Below are positions 7,857-17,792 of a stretch of DNA of 64,000 bases, one piece after another. The stretch comes from Bacillus pumilus (GTDB taxonomy: Bacteria; Bacillota; Bacilli; Bacillales; Bacillaceae), in contig NZ_LT906438.1 of NCBI RefSeq assembly GCF_900186955.1, forward strand, positions 2,790,001 through 2,854,000. Reading direction: 5' to 3'. Both the position numbers and the translations under genes were made by a program. Every line of letters starts with the position of its first letter. Within the stretch, counting starts at the first letter, position 1. The notes beneath the pieces were generated by a model, which saw nothing but the letters and a program-made list of their open reading frames with translations, made no database searches and was not told the origin of the DNA.

Positions 7857-8947
7857 GTCTGGTTCCCCGTTGGGATCGTATTCTTTTCAACGACATCAAT
7901 CGTCATGGTGTGTTTGGTTCCTTTGAATTCGTGACTATCTTGATCGATCCAGTACGTTTTTTTGATACCGATATCAGGAATGATGATGCGTATTGGCATG
8001 CCGCTTTGTAATCCAGGAATACCTAGAGCTTGGATGCTTTTCAGCTCTTTTTTTACGCCTTTCTTTTGAGCGAGTCGGACATCCGCTCTCTTTTGTAGCT
8101 GTGCTTGGTTGATTTCTCCTGACACTCTTTCAACGTGCTGCAGGATGCCGTATTTGCTTCTTGCTGACCTATCATTTGCCACAGCCAGCATTTCAATTTC
8201 TTTCTTTTGCGTGACCATCTTTGGCTTCTTTGGCTTTGTTGGTTTGGTCGTTTTCTTTTCTTTGTCAGTAGTCTTAGATTTCTTTTTTTCCTTCTTCAGC
8301 ACCTTAATTTTATCCACGTGTGTTGCTCTCATCTTCACACGTGTGGCCGTTTCCTCAATCGAGGTGCTGTACTGATAATCAATGAGATTCACGCCTGATT
8401 CAATTACCCATACTTCGGACGGATCAGGCCATGCTCTAAGCCCCATCTTTCCTTTAGCAGAATAGATTTGATAGTTACGCCCTGTTTGCTTCTTTGTTTC
8501 TTTCAACGCCTGCAGGATGATGTCATAAAGGCTTGTATCGTTTTTGAATACAATTGATTTAATGACATGGCCAGTGTTAGCAATCGACGTCATCGGGATC
8601 TGAAAATCTTGACCAAGCCGCTTCATTATTTGATCAGCCCGTTTGTTTGCAAAGACATAGACATCCTGGTTCTTCACCAAATACTGAAGCATGTCATAAG
8701 CAGTAAAAGTGAGCTTTTCATCTTTGGGCGTTCTTGCAAAGACTGTACCTCGAAAGAGTTCTTTTCCTTTCCACTTGAAAAGAACCGTGTCACCCTCTTT
8801 GATGCTGTAATATTTTTGTGAACCCTGTTTAGTCACGATCGTTGCTTGTATTGAGCGGGGGGCCTGATACCTTTGCCCCCGAAGTGTCACACTTTCTGTC
8901 ACAAGCTCGTACATGGTGCCGCTTCTGATGGCAAAAAGCTCAATCAA
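7853..8947 (-). CDS. xkdQ: XkdQ baseplate hub protein
   Basis: About 364 residues of the late-control D/gp27-like hub family. The start is probably a TTG at 8947 (LIELFAIRSGTMYEL), which follows a GGGGGG stretch and avoids overlap with xkdP. The N-terminal region contains SVTLRGQRYQAPRSI and the central part a Lys-rich insertion (KVLKKEKKKSKTTDKEKK). It forms the hub ring that receives the tail tube. Confidence 0.85.
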   Translation of the reverse strand: MIELFAIRSGTMYELVTESVTLRGQRYQAPRSIQATIVTKQGSQKYYSIKEGDTVLFKWKGKELFRGTVFARTPKDEKLTFTAYDMLQYLVKNQDVYVFANKRADQIMKRLGQDFQIPMTSIANTGHVIKSIVFKNDTSLYDIILQALKETKKQTGRNYQIYSAKGKMGLRAWPDPSEVWVIESGVNLIDYQYSTSIEETATRVKMRATHVDKIKVLKKEKKKSKTTDKEKKTTKPTKPKKPKMVTQKKEIEMLAVANDRSARSKYGILQHVERVSGEINQAQLQKRADVRLAQKKGVKKELKSIQALGIPGLQSGMPIRIIIPDIGIKKTYWIDQDSHEFKGTKHTMTIDVVEKNTIPTGNQT

Positions 8948-8958
8948 TGTCAGCCCCC

Positions 8959-9624
8959 CTATTGTGGTATTTTTAATTTTTGACCAGGGAAAATCCAATG
9001 CCCTGGTTGTCTAATATTGCGCCTACTTCGTTTGATCATCGCGGCTTTATTCGCATTCCAAATGCGGCGCCACTTTGTGCTGTCACCATAGAAACGACCA
9101 GAAATATCCCACAAGGTATCCCCCTTTTTAACGGTGTACACTTTTGGTGTGCCTTTTGAGCTGCGCTTTTTGCTGCTCTTTTTGGCTTTTCGTTTGATTT
9201 TTCTAGGTGATGCCGTTTTGTATTCTTTCAGCTGCAACGTGAATTCACGATCGCCAATATCGTAAGTACCTTCGCTATGGTTAAAACTCTCTACGCTGCA
9301 TTGCATATTTATTTTTGTTCCTGTAACAATAAAGCGTACAGGCTTTTTTGACTTCATGAACCTCTCTATTTTGGCGATCGCATTCTCTGGTGATGGAATG
9401 CTTTTATATTCAGCGATAGGTGTATACTTCTTTGGAAAAAAGGCTGTAAATGAAATTTGACGAGCTCCTGGTACATCCAAGAATGTGAGCTCGCCAAATT
9501 TTGATACTTTGATAGATTCATTTTGTACGTTGTTATTGAGTTCTAATTTTTCAGGAAGAACAGGGAATCGCAGTTTGTCCTTCCCTTGAGAAATCCACAA
9601 TTGATATTTTGATTTAGCCATCAA
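8959..9624 (-). CDS. xkdP: XkdP, LysM-containing tail/baseplate protein
   Basis: A 221-residue protein. The N-terminal 130 residues ([23 protein letters not shown]) resemble a tube-initiator fold. A basic linker follows, then a C-terminal LysM domain ([23 protein letters not shown]...PGQKLKIPQ) that should bind peptidoglycan or centre the hub. It lies between the tape measure and the hub as in PBSX. Confidence 0.9.
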   Translation of the reverse strand: MMAKSKYQLWISQGKDKLRFPVLPEKLELNNNVQNESIKVSKFGELTFLDVPGARQISFTAFFPKKYTPIAEYKSIPSPENAIAKIERFMKSKKPVRFIVTGTKINMQCSVESFNHSEGTYDIGDREFTLQLKEYKTASPRKIKRKAKKSSKKRSSKGTPKVYTVKKGDTLWDISGRFYGDSTKWRRIWNANKAAMIKRSRRNIRQPGHWIFPGQKLKIPQ

Positions 9625-12600
9625 TCACGACTCCCTTCGTTCCTGTGTTGATTTCATTTTCTAATTCATCAACCAACATCTGTTTGATCTTTTCAACAAG
9701 TGAATTTTCATCTTGACCATTATGATAATGCTGCTCACCATTAAAATTAATGATGACCTGTTTTGATCCACCAGAAGCAGACGGTGCACTTGCTGTGCCA
9801 GCTGTTACTGTTTGCACCTGACCTTGTGAAAGCTCAGATGATGCAGCGTTGGCCGGATCATATACGTCCATTCCTAAAGCCTGTGCAGCTTGAGCCAACA
9901 AGTAGCGACCACGTATGCCACGCTCTTCAGGAATAATCCATTCACGCTTGTTTCCTTCACCAACTCTAGCTATCTGTTCCTGAGTAATCAGTCCACCATT
10001 TGCATACCCCTTATATGGTCCACCGTTTCTGATACTTCGTAATCCCGGCGTGTTGAAGACTGATCCATATCTTCCCTTAATGTAGTTAATGGCCGCAACA
10101 GCATTATGAATTGGGTTCCAAATGTCATTCATACCCTTGCCTTTATTAGAGTTAAATGTCGGCCCAATGGTTTGCATTAAGCCTTTAGATGGTGTTCCCT
10201 TTTTGGCGTTGGAATCCCATAAGTTGATCGCTCTCGGATTTCCATTTGATTCGTGCTGAGCGATTGTCATCAGACCTGGAAGCCAGCTCATCGATGTGCC
10301 AGTTGCCATCAGAGCTGCCATGAGCCATTGCTGAACACTAAGACCTGAAGCCCCCATACCGCTAAACGCTCCGATTAATGAACCGGCTTGATTCTCTGCG
10401 AATTTCTTCACGTCAACCGAATCAAGACCTTTGACGACACCGATCGATGCGAATTTCCCAAGACTCATCATGACACGTGAAGGAGAATGAATGTCTAATT
10501 CTTCGCGGAAGGCTTGTTCGACTTTCTTGGCCATGTCCTTTGCCGCTTGTATCACTTCGCTTCCTTTGGACCTCATGCCACTGTTAAATGCATCAATTAG
10601 TCCAGCTCCCCAGGTAGGTGACTCTTGGCGAGCGGATAAGAAAGGTTGCCTTACATTTTGATCTAAGAATTGACCTGTGCCAGTTGGTGTCATGTTTTGA
10701 CCTGCAGCAAAGCCAGTGACAGTTTGCACACCATAAAGCGGTGTTGATGCTTGAATTTGAGTAAATGGTTGCGTGATATTAGCTTGTTTCCATTGCTCCA
10801 TTGAGATGACTTTATTATTTAGTCCCTTCTCGAATTCAGACGTGAACTGTTCCCCGTATTTTGATGCGTTGTCCGCGGCTCCAATTGATACCGATCCACT
10901 TGCAGAAGTGGAAACTGATGAGGCAGCAGCCGGTCTCATAGGAGAAGATGAACCAGCTTGAGAAATTGGTGAAGCACCGTTTGGCATAACAGACATACCA
11001 AGATGTGAAGCAGCTTGTGCAAGCAGCATTTTCCCTCGGCCTTTGTTATTTTCAGTCGGGATGACAAACTCCTTGCCAGCTTCTCCTATCCATGAAAGAG
11101 TTGGCTTTGTAATATAGCCGCCGGTGGCTTTCTTATCTGGCTTTTTCCCCTTAGTAGGGACTTTTTTCATACCTGTTTTTTCTTCACCTATTCCTTCAAA
11201 GAATTTAAATCCTTTTCCAGTAATCTCTTTTGCTTTATCAACCACTTTACCAACTAAACCGAAAAAACCATTCCATATTTCTGTTAGTTTTTCTGCATGT
11301 CTTTTCAATGGTTGAAATACTTTCTCATCAAACCATCCACTCACTACTTTCCAAATACCTTTGATGATTCTCCATGCATCCTGAAATTTTTCCCACACGA
11401 ATTCAATCGCTGGCTCTGCATACTTTTTATATGGCTGCCATACATACTCATCAAACCATTTTGCGAGCACCACCCATGATGATTTAATCCAGTTCCATGT
11501 GCTTTTAAATAGGTTCCAGATAAACATGATAGCTGGCAATCCAACATTGATGAAAGGCTGCCATACGAAGGTATCAAACCATACCGCAAATGTACCCCAG
11601 ACAAACTGAATCCAATTCCAGAACTCGGTTAGTTTATTCCACACCCATACGATGGCTTCAATTGCCACTGATCCAAATGGTTCCCATACATAAGTCATGA
11701 ACCATGCTGAGAAAACGGACCAGGTGATTTGTATCCATTCCCATAATTCGGTGATCTTGTTCCACACAAGAGTAATAGCAGCAACCGCAACTTGTCCATA
11801 CGGAGTCCATACATTGTCCATGAACCATGTTGATGCAGCTCCCCATACGGAACTAATCACTTCCCACGCAACGACAAAAACACCAACTACAAAGTTGATG
11901 ATTGGTACTGCAAAGTTATAAATAGGCAGCCACACGTTATTCATAAACCACGAAGAAAGCTGACCCCATTTCTCTGTGATCCAGGTCCATGTATCTTCGA
12001 AGAACGTTGTAATAGGAGTTAGAACATTATCATTGAACCAACCGGAAACGGTGGACCATGTATCTTTAATCCACCGAACTGCATTCTCTGCACCTTTGAC
12101 AAGCTCATCCCATTTCTTCTTGATGGTACCGTCATCAAACATCTTACCGATCCAGTTACCGAGATCGCCACCGAAGATGCTTCCTAATACCCCGCCGATA
12201 ACAGTTCCGATACCAGGGGCGATCATTGTTCCGATTGCAGCTCCACCGATACCGCCGCCCAGATTCCCAGCAAAACCACCGATCTTTTCACCTTTATTAT
12301 CATTGTTGATGCCGATCAGTTCTGTAGCTGCTATAGCTGTCCCGATAATAGGAATACGTTTTCCGATGCTCTTTGCACCTTTACCGACTTTACCCAAGAA
12401 TCCACCGCCACGACCTTGGTTTGGCGTTGTTGGTTGTACCGGCTCACCTCTATTGATCCAAGGTTGACGATAAACAGGTGGTTGTGGATTCCTCGGTGGT
12501 CGCCCTGCTCCTCCAGCTCCGCCAATTACACCACCGCTTGTTCCTGCTCCCATTCCTCCTCTTAAACCTTTGCCCCATTTGTAGACGGCAAAGGCACCTG

Positions 12601-14590
12601 AAAGGATGGATTTGAGCGGCTTTAGTAAAGTGGCCACTTTTCCGAGGAATGCGAGTGCAAATGCATTGGCAATCAATGCACCAGCAATTGATCCTTCGCC
12701 TGTGAGAGCTTTAAAGTTGATCTCACCTATCTTCTTGGTGATACGTATCCCCAATTGCGCCGGATCAAGAGCTTCTAAAAATGATTCAATGAATATCTTT
12801 CCTGCCTTTGCCCCAGCGTCCACGAAAGAGTCATCGGTCGATTTATCATCAATTCCAAGCAGACCGTTGATCACACCGTTTATGGTGCCGCCGTAAGTCT
12901 TACCGACATTTTCAGCCATCTTAAAAAGACCTGGTTTCCCAGTCTTTTCCCACCACGCTCCAAAAACGTCTTTTGTATTGTCTAAGACGAGCTTCCACCG
13001 AGTTTCAAAGTCCATGTTTCTGTATTTTTCTAGCTGTTCAAAGTGTTTCTGCAATTTGGGGTTATCCTTGAATTTCACCTTGAGCTCTTTCATTTGCTTC
13101 TTGGAGAGTTTTTCTCCAGGGAACAAAATTTTGAACTGATCACCAATAAATCCGAAAACACTCTTAGTCGGATCAAGGAAGCTGTTAGCAAATTTCTTGC
13201 CCGCCTTTTCAGCTTTATTGGAAAGATCGGTTAGCACAAAAGAATATTCCCCACGCCATGTTCTAAAGGCTTCTAGCGCTGGTTGGAACGCAGCTGCAAG
13301 TCCTTTACCCCAAGGCATCAAAATAGAGTTGTTGATAAATGATTTTACACCAAGGAACAAGTTAGCAAGGTTATCTGACATTTTGATCATCATGTCATTG
13401 TATTGGCCAAATTCTTTTGTTACTTCCGGCCACGTTTTAGAAATGTCTTTACCGCTCTTTGCAAGTTTTTCGAGCTTACCCCTAGCATCACCAGAGATAG
13501 CCCCCATTTCTTGTAGTGCGGCTGTTGCACTACCAATAGGACGCCCTGATTTAATGCCATCATATAGACGCCCCATCCATAGAGCCACCTCAGAAAATGG
13601 ACGTTGAACACCTGCGGCAACATCCCCGACTAGTTTCATACCTTCTGTTGTAGATAAAGCGTTTCCTGTAAACACTTGGAGGACACGACTTGACTCAAAA
13701 ATCTCATCACGAGTAAATGGCGTTTGACCAGCAAATGTAGTCAGTTCATCCAGACGTGCATCTGCTTTTCCTTTGCTGCCGAGCAGTGTTTCAAATGCTG
13801 TGGTCATGTTTTGTCGATCCGCTACCATTTTGAGCGGCACGACAATACCACCTGTTGCACCGGCACCGACTCCAAGCAAACCAAGTGTACTGGTGACGGC
13901 TGACACAATCCCCCTCAAAGGTCTTGTGATAAGATCAAGGACTTTGATTGTGGTTGTGTAAGTCCGTCCCAAATGGGTATTTGCAAATGAGACAATCCCA
14001 CGTGCAGGAGCGGTGAAACGATCGATCGCATTGATCGCCACCCTGTATTCAGTCCCTAACGTGTGCCGAGTATAAGACGCTATACGGCTGACTGTATTAC
14101 GAACCATATCGACCGCTCTGATTGTATAGCTATATCCACGACCTAGTTGACGAGCTGCATATGATGCTATGCGCCTAATGCTTGCAGATGCCCGATCATA
14201 TACGGCTATGGTAAATTGCTGAACTTTGCCCAAATTGCGATTGATATAACGACGCAGCCTGACCAGCCCTGGTGTTGCCTGATCTTTAATACGCATCAAC
14301 ACGCTATGAGTACGCGGCATCTTGCGTTGTAAGAAGCCATTGAACTTTCTCAATGCTTTTGTGGCCAGATCATTGACATCCAATGTGAGCTGATAAGTTC
14401 GAGCAAGATCACGCAATACGAAACGCTGCACACGTCTTAATGCAATCGTGGCATTGTCTCGGATTCTTAATGTGATGGGCCGCTCTGATCTGCGGCGCAA
14501 TCTATCAAGTCGTTCTAGGTCCCCTCTGATCAAACGCAATTTACGCGTGATCCGGTCTTGTAATTCAAACCGAGCGGTTAAACGAGCCAT
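9614..14590 (-). CDS. xkdO: Tape measure protein with C-terminal lytic transglycosylase domain (XkdO)
   Basis: A 1658-residue tail-length ruler. About residues 40-260 hold repeats of 35-40 residues patterned LRxIxS...LGRxYxxTIxAxD. Residues 300-420 look like the TP901 core. Around 725-800 there is a Gly-rich hydrophobic part, and 880-1100 hold six or so Trp-rich repeats of about 43 residues (WF..VW.P...AI..VWNK...W.WI). A soluble lytic transglycosylase domain near 1430-1520 has its catalytic Glu at E1447 ([13 protein letters not shown]) for cell-wall entry. By the usual ruler relation of about 0.15 nm per residue the tail would be near 250 nm. Confidence 0.93.
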   Translation of the reverse strand: MARLTARFELQDRITRKLRLIRGDLERLDRLRRRSERPITLRIRDNATIALRRVQRFVLRDLARTYQLTLDVNDLATKALRKFNGFLQRKMPRTHSVLMRIKDQATPGLVRLRRYINRNLGKVQQFTIAVYDRASASIRRIASYAARQLGRGYSYTIRAVDMVRNTVSRIASYTRHTLGTEYRVAINAIDRFTAPARGIVSFANTHLGRTYTTTIKVLDLITRPLRGIVSAVTSTLGLLGVGAGATGGIVVPLKMVADRQNMTTAFETLLGSKGKADARLDELTTFAGQTPFTRDEIFESSRVLQVFTGNALSTTEGMKLVGDVAAGVQRPFSEVALWMGRLYDGIKSGRPIGSATAALQEMGAISGDARGKLEKLAKSGKDISKTWPEVTKEFGQYNDMMIKMSDNLANLFLGVKSFINNSILMPWGKGLAAAFQPALEAFRTWRGEYSFVLTDLSNKAEKAGKKFANSFLDPTKSVFGFIGDQFKILFPGEKLSKKQMKELKVKFKDNPKLQKHFEQLEKYRNMDFETRWKLVLDNTKDVFGAWWEKTGKPGLFKMAENVGKTYGGTINGVINGLLGIDDKSTDDSFVDAGAKAGKIFIESFLEALDPAQLGIRITKKIGEINFKALTGEGSIAGALIANAFALAFLGKVATLLKPLKSILSGAFAVYKWGKGLRGGMGAGTSGGVIGGAGGAGRPPRNPQPPVYRQPWINRGEPVQPTTPNQGRGGGFLGKVGKGAKSIGKRIPIIGTAIAATELIGINNDNKGEKIGGFAGNLGGGIGGAAIGTMIAPGIGTVIGGVLGSIFGGDLGNWIGKMFDDGTIKKKWDELVKGAENAVRWIKDTWSTVSGWFNDNVLTPITTFFEDTWTWITEKWGQLSSWFMNNVWLPIYNFAVPIINFVVGVFVVAWEVISSVWGAASTWFMDNVWTPYGQVAVAAITLVWNKITELWEWIQITWSVFSAWFMTYVWEPFGSVAIEAIVWVWNKLTEFWNWIQFVWGTFAVWFDTFVWQPFINVGLPAIMFIWNLFKSTWNWIKSSWVVLAKWFDEYVWQPYKKYAEPAIEFVWEKFQDAWRIIKGIWKVVSGWFDEKVFQPLKRHAEKLTEIWNGFFGLVGKVVDKAKEITGKGFKFFEGIGEEKTGMKKVPTKGKKPDKKATGGYITKPTLSWIGEAGKEFVIPTENNKGRGKMLLAQAASHLGMSVMPNGASPISQAGSSSPMRPAAASSVSTSASGSVSIGAADNASKYGEQFTSEFEKGLNNKVISMEQWKQANITQPFTQIQASTPLYGVQTVTGFAAGQNMTPTGTGQFLDQNVRQPFLSARQESPTWGAGLIDAFNSGMRSKGSEVIQAAKDMAKKVEQAFREELDIHSPSRVMMSLGKFASIGVVKGLDSVDVKKFAENQAGSLIGAFSGMGASGLSVQQWLMAALMATGTSMSWLPGLMTIAQHESNGNPRAINLWDSNAKKGTPSKGLMQTIGPTFNSNKGKGMNDIWNPIHNAVAAINYIKGRYGSVFNTPGLRSIRNGGPYKGYANGGLITQEQIARVGEGNKREWIIPEERGIRGRYLLAQAAQALGMDVYDPANAASSELSQGQVQTVTAGTASAPSASGGSKQVIINFNGEQHYHNGQDENSLVEKIKQMLVDELENEINTGTKGVVIDG

Positions 14591-14593
14591 GTC

Positions 14594-15219
14594 TTATCCC
14601 CCTTTCTTTGATTCTTTTTCTAACACTTCAAGTTTGTGGGCTATTAACCCAAACAAAAAGGCCTTGAATTGCCTTGGCGCTTCATAGACCTCTAAGAGTT
14701 GGGACGGGGAATAATGAAGCTCATGCATACAGTAATACAAATACACAGCTTCTTTGTTCCCGTCCTTTATTAGTTTTTTGCTTCTGTTTCTAAGTCTTCA
14801 ATTTCATCTTCAAAACCGTTGACCTCAATGGCTTTGTTTAACCAGTTCGCATATTCACCGCCGACAGACAGGACACGTTTTGCGACTTCAACTGGATCTT
14901 GTGTGCTGTATGCTTCGCGTAATTCTTTAGACTTAAAGTCAGGATAGATGGTTGATTCAACCGCAATACGTGCATAGAAACGCTGGCTGTCTAAGTCTTT
15001 CACACGTCCACGACCTTTGACATTTTTGAACGTTGTGTTTTCTTTCTCCAGTTCATCGATGCGCTCCGTTGTGATTGCTTTGAATACGAATGGAATCACT
15101 TTACCTTTTTTATCAACAAAACGCTTAGAAATCGGCACTTTGACTTCTTCCGCATCTGCTGTTTGTCCTGGCATAAAGAATGAAAGATCATATACGTTGT
15201 TTGTTTGTTTTTCGCTCAT
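14594..15219 (-). CDS. Tail assembly chaperone, long form made by -1 frameshift (XkdN extended)
   Basis: The first 149 codons are those of xkdN. At the heptamer A AAA AAC just before its stop, a -1 slip continues in the second frame (LIKDGNKEAVYLYY...LEKESKKGG) to a stop at 14594-14596, adding about 59 residues. The stop lies 3 nt before the tape measure start. Short and frameshifted long chaperones at this position (lambda gpG/gpGT, and PBSX-type phages) prevent tape measure aggregation and guide tube assembly. Confidence 0.8.
14770..15219 (-). CDS. xkdN: Tail assembly chaperone, short form (XkdN)
   Basis: A 149-residue protein starting MSEKQTNNVYDLSFFMPGQ, the XkdN family. The ATG at 15219 follows a GGGAG site; the longer frame upstream runs through a terminator hairpin and is unlikely to be used. 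The last codons are acidic and include the slippery sequence. It is encoded between the tail tube and the tape measure and binds the tape measure during tail assembly. Confidence 0.9.
   Translation of the reverse strand: MSEKQTNNVYDLSFFMPGQTADAEEVKVPISKRFVDKKGKVIPFVFKAITTERIDELEKENTTFKNVKGRGRVKDLDSQRFYARIAVESTIYPDFKSKELREAYSTQDPVEVAKRVLSVGGEYANWLNKAIEVNGFEDEIEDLETEAKN
14773..14779 (-). other. Programmed -1 frameshift site (A AAA AAC)
   Basis: In the xkdN frame GCA AAA AAC TAA contains the canonical X XXY YYZ heptamer A AAA AAC directly before the stop. After a -1 slip, reading continues through 59 further codons to the tape measure gene. Confidence 0.85.
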
Positions 15220-15253
15220 GTTTAAAAACTCCCTTTGATTTGTTTTTTTGAAT

Positions 15254-15287
15254 GCAAAAAAGCACATCCATTTTTTGAATGTGCTTT
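15254..15287 (-). terminator. Intrinsic terminator on the minus strand upstream of xkdN
   Basis: AAAGCACAT and ATGTGCTTT (9 bp, perfect) enclose a 10-12-base loop and are followed on the minus strand by TTTTTT. It lies inside the late operon between xkdM and xkdN, so it more likely ends the antisense RNA of the toxin locus; late transcripts must read through it. Confidence 0.65.
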
Positions 15288-15377
15288 CCAATCTTTTCAT
15301 GTATAATAAAACTCGTACAATTGAACGGCTTGCTCAAGGGTGTCTGGCTCATCCCCGATAGGAAGGGGGTGATGCCA

Positions 15378-15461
15378 ATGTCAACATTTGAAGCGATTTC
15401 CCTAATGCTTTTATTCGGGATGTTTATCTTTACTTTGTTGACGTATATAGACAAAAAATAG
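15378..15461 (+). CDS. Type I toxin-like peptide (holin-like toxin family)
   Basis: A 27-residue peptide, MSTFEAISLMLLFGMFIFTL followed by LTYIDKK, with one membrane helix and a charged tail. It matches the putative holin-like toxin family of Bacillus (TxpA, BsrE, BsrH type). The start is chosen because GGAAGGGGG (15361-15369) then has suitable spacing. It is encoded opposite to the late genes, between the xkdM and xkdN homologues, where skin-type elements carry such a toxin-antisense RNA pair. Expression would be toxic unless the antisense RNA is present, so the locus may stabilise the prophage. Confidence 0.8.
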   Translation: MSTFEAISLMLLFGMFIFTLLTYIDKK

Positions 15462-15553
15462 ACTCCCCTTGAGCTGTGGTAGGTTGAAGGGAAAGTCTAT
15501 CCTTAAAACTATCTAATTGATTAGCCAGCCCCTTGAGGGCCTCATTGTACATT

Positions 15554-15590
15554 GCCGGGATGTTAGCGCATCCTGGCTTCTTTTTATTTT
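15554..15590 (+). terminator. Terminator of the holin-like toxin mRNA
   Basis: GCCGGGATG and CATCCTGGC pair over 9 bp (one G-T) around a 6-base loop, followed by TTCTTTTTATTTT on the plus strand, about 95 nt after the toxin stop. Confidence 0.85.
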
Positions 15591-15613
15591 ATGCAAATTG
15601 CTTTGCATGTAAA
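15586..15613 (-). promoter_or_regulatory. Promoter for the antisense RNA
   Basis: On the minus strand TTTACA (15608-15613) and TAAAAT (15586-15591) are 16 bp apart. Most of the spacer is an inverted repeat (TGCAAA, GCAA, TTTGCA), so a dimeric regulator could bind between the two boxes. Confidence 0.55.
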
Positions 15614-15646
15614 CATACTTTATCTAAGTAGTTTTGGACTACTCAG

Positions 15647-15701
15647 TAGCTACTTTGTAACTACAACGTAACTACAATGTAGCTACACTGTAACTACAAA
15701 A
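15647..15701. repeat. Five tandem 11-bp repeats containing GTAGCTAC/GTAACTAC
   Basis: Consecutive units are TAGCTACTTTG, TAACTACAACG, TAACTACAATG, TAGCTACACTG and TAACTACAAAA. Each contains a palindromic or near-palindromic octamer with 11-bp phasing, close to one helical turn, so all sites face the same side of the DNA. The array ends 34 bp upstream of the antisense promoter. Confidence 0.85.
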
Positions 15702-15773
15702 AGTATACCATATCGATGATGAAATTAAAAACCACATATATTCTAGTCATTCATAATGCCTTTTTTGTGGAAA

Positions 15774-16217
15774 TCAGAATGTTCCCTTCAGTTTCTCAGG
15801 AAGATCAAAGTCCTCAAACGTGAAAGGAACCTCTTCTTCAAGTGCTTCCGAATCCACATCAAGACTTGCGATCTTTGCAGAATCAAAGTTCACATCAAAC
15901 AATGTGACACGCTCGGTGCCGCGGCCGGATGATTTGTCATCCAGTACAGCTTGAATGGTGAAGTATGGGTCTTCCCCTTTCTTCACGTAATTCAACATCA
16001 ATTGAACGAAACGTGATGTAACTTTATAGAAAGTTGCTGTGCCGGTACCATTCGCACCGGTTGTCTTGTGACCGGTCATACGACGGCCCATGACATTGAC
16101 CTCTGATTTATTCTTCTCCACGTTTGCTTCAAACGTTTTGATGAACGCCATTTCCTCACCATCGAGGAAAAGACGCCCTTCCTTACCTGAAATGGTATTC
16201 TGCGCTTTAAAAGCCAT
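15774..16217 (-). CDS. xkdM: Tail tube protein (XkdM)
   Basis: A 147-residue protein of the contractile phage core tail family (MAFKAQNTISGKEGRLFLDGEEMAFIK and VMGRRMTGHKTTGANGTGTATFYKVTSRF). It polymerises inside the sheath to form the tube. It follows the sheath gene directly. Confidence 0.92.
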   Translation of the reverse strand: MAFKAQNTISGKEGRLFLDGEEMAFIKTFEANVEKNKSEVNVMGRRMTGHKTTGANGTGTATFYKVTSRFVQLMLNYVKKGEDPYFTIQAVLDDKSSGRGTERVTLFDVNFDSAKIASLDVDSEALEEEVPFTFEDFDLPEKLKGTF

Positions 16218-16218
16218 C

Positions 16219-17565
16219 TTATTTCACCTCTACATTGAAATAGAATTTTTCAGCTGCATCAACTGGTTGAACAGCTAGATCAATCAAGAAACCGTCACGA
16301 TCTTCATTAAGAGCAATTACAATATCTGTTTCAGAATCAAAACCAGTGATTCCAGATCCGTCTTGGAGCTGCGTGAGATATTGCGTGATGAGTGTTTTCA
16401 CCAGCTGCAACCCGTCATCAGATGCCGGAATATCGTTCCCATTTGCTTTGCGTAACTTAATCAAATCCTTCAATTCTCTCGTTAGATCGTTGTTGATCGC
16501 ATCGAGCACTCGAATGATCTTGTTTTTACCGAATGTCTTGTTTTTCTCCGTTGTATAGCTTGTTAGAGAGTTGATGTCCTTCTCAACGCTCACTGAGCGA
16601 TCACGAGCATCAAACGTGAACAAGAATTCACCTTGTGATAAGCGGTATTCCACTTGATCATTATCAAGACGCTCTAAGGTATCCACAGCCCCTTCATATT
16701 CTACAAAGGTTAATGACTGATTGAAGTTTGCACCTGCAGATGCACCAGCAACCCATGCAGTTGCTTTGGCTGGCGTAATCTCTGTGCCGTCTTCTAACAG
16801 AACACCGCTTGTGACATTGATAATTCCTTCATGATCAGCTGCGTAGTTAGCCACAACGCCTTGCACCTTACGTCCTTGATCATCACGCAGCCGCTTAATG
16901 AAAGCCACAAATGTCGCTTTTAACTGCTCGCTAGTGTTATTAGGCAGCGCGATCACGTCAAAGTATTCTGTTTCAGCTGCTTCAAGAAATGCTGTGTAAT
17001 CTGCCACGCTTGGCACACCGTTTTTCCCACCGCTTAGTGTTACGCCAGCTGTGATTGTCACTTCACCTTCACCAGAGAACGAAACATATTTATTCTGCTT
17101 CAGCTCTTTGACATCAGTGACAATCTGCTTATCAACAATGTCTGTACCAACGTAAGTCACCACGTCACGCTTGGAACTATCCAATACGTTTTCAGTGACT
17201 TGGATCGTGACCTCATTCCCTTTCTGTCCACCATAATTAGCAAGAACGTTGAAATTCTCGCTGATCTGAGCCTTTGCTGGCTCACCTTCATTCAGACGGT
17301 AAAGCAAGACCGTTTGTGCTTTTTTCTTCGCTTCTCGGAAAAGAAGCAGTGACTTGTCATCGATATTTAATCCGACTTTTTTATTTAAGTCCTCGATGCC
17401 TGAGATAGAGATGAACGTCTTAGGCTCTCCCCAGCTCATTGTGATTGGAAGTGCAACGGTGCCACGATTACCTAACGTGATTCGCTGCTGTGCTGTGGTT
17501 TTGAAATTGAAGTAGATACCAGGACGTTTTTTCTCTGTACCTGGTGTAAAAGTACCTCCATTCAT
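16219..17565 (-). CDS. xkdK: Tail sheath protein (XkdK)
   Basis: A 448-residue contractile sheath protein. The N-terminus (FTPGTEKKRPGIYFNFKTTA, then VALPITMSWGEP) and the C-terminal region (LDAINNDLTRELKDL) are typical of PBSX/skin sheath proteins. It has a GGAGG site 7-8 nt upstream of the ATG. Its presence shows that prophage A is a myophage. Confidence 0.93.
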   Translation of the reverse strand: MNGGTFTPGTEKKRPGIYFNFKTTAQQRITLGNRGTVALPITMSWGEPKTFISISGIEDLNKKVGLNIDDKSLLLFREAKKKAQTVLLYRLNEGEPAKAQISENFNVLANYGGQKGNEVTIQVTENVLDSSKRDVVTYVGTDIVDKQIVTDVKELKQNKYVSFSGEGEVTITAGVTLSGGKNGVPSVADYTAFLEAAETEYFDVIALPNNTSEQLKATFVAFIKRLRDDQGRKVQGVVANYAADHEGIINVTSGVLLEDGTEITPAKATAWVAGASAGANFNQSLTFVEYEGAVDTLERLDNDQVEYRLSQGEFLFTFDARDRSVSVEKDINSLTSYTTEKNKTFGKNKIIRVLDAINNDLTRELKDLIKLRKANGNDIPASDDGLQLVKTLITQYLTQLQDGSGITGFDSETDIVIALNEDRDGFLIDLAVQPVDAAEKFYFNVEVK

Positions 17566-17567
17566 GC

Positions 17568-17792
17568 TTAAACCTCCTTAGACAAAAAAGCATCAATCTG
17601 CTTCTTTGCTTCTGTTTTTGTAATTGGTCGATCTTTGATATAAAAAAGAGCACCTTCAAGAATTTCAGGCTTTACGCCAAACAATTCCTTGCTGTGCTCT
17701 TTCAAGGCTTCAAATGAAAATGCTGCTTCTTTAGGAAGAACCGGAGCGGCTTTCTCTTCTTTCACCTGTGATTCATTTTTCGTCTTGCTCAC
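17568..17792 (-). CDS. Small phage protein upstream of the sheath
   Basis: A 74-residue charged protein with a GTG start inside the end of the preceding gene. Its C-terminal part (FGVKPEILEGALFYIKD...ITKTEAKKQIDAFL) follows a pattern common in small proteins encoded just before sheath genes. Function unknown; co-transcribed with the tail genes. Confidence 0.65.
   Translation of the reverse strand: MSKTKNESQVKEEKAAPVLPKEAAFSFEALKEHSKELFGVKPEILEGALFYIKDRPITKTEAKKQIDAFLSKEV

Larger units (their letters stand above)
15254..15580 (-). ncRNA. Candidate type I antitoxin RNA (3' end unresolved)
   Basis: A minus-strand promoter at 15586-15613 would start an RNA near 15580 that is antisense to the 3' part of the holin-like toxin mRNA, including its terminator. 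The given end uses the hairpin at 15254-15287; a shorter RNA of about 100-200 nt is equally possible. Known Bacillus antitoxins such as RatA and as-bsrH pair with toxin 3' ends in the same way. Confidence 0.4.

Noticed and set aside
11976..12467. Plus-strand frame of 163 codons inside the tape measure gene
   Set aside because: Pro/Ser/Ile-rich shadow of the Gly/Ala-rich part of the tape measure; no ribosome binding site.
13197..13607. Plus-strand frame of 136 codons opposite the tape measure
   Set aside because: Shadow frame with low-complexity Ser/Leu/Pro content and no start signals.
15647..15701. Tandem repeats considered as a CRISPR array
   Set aside because: Units are 11 bp with no unique spacers and no cas genes; an operator array fits better.
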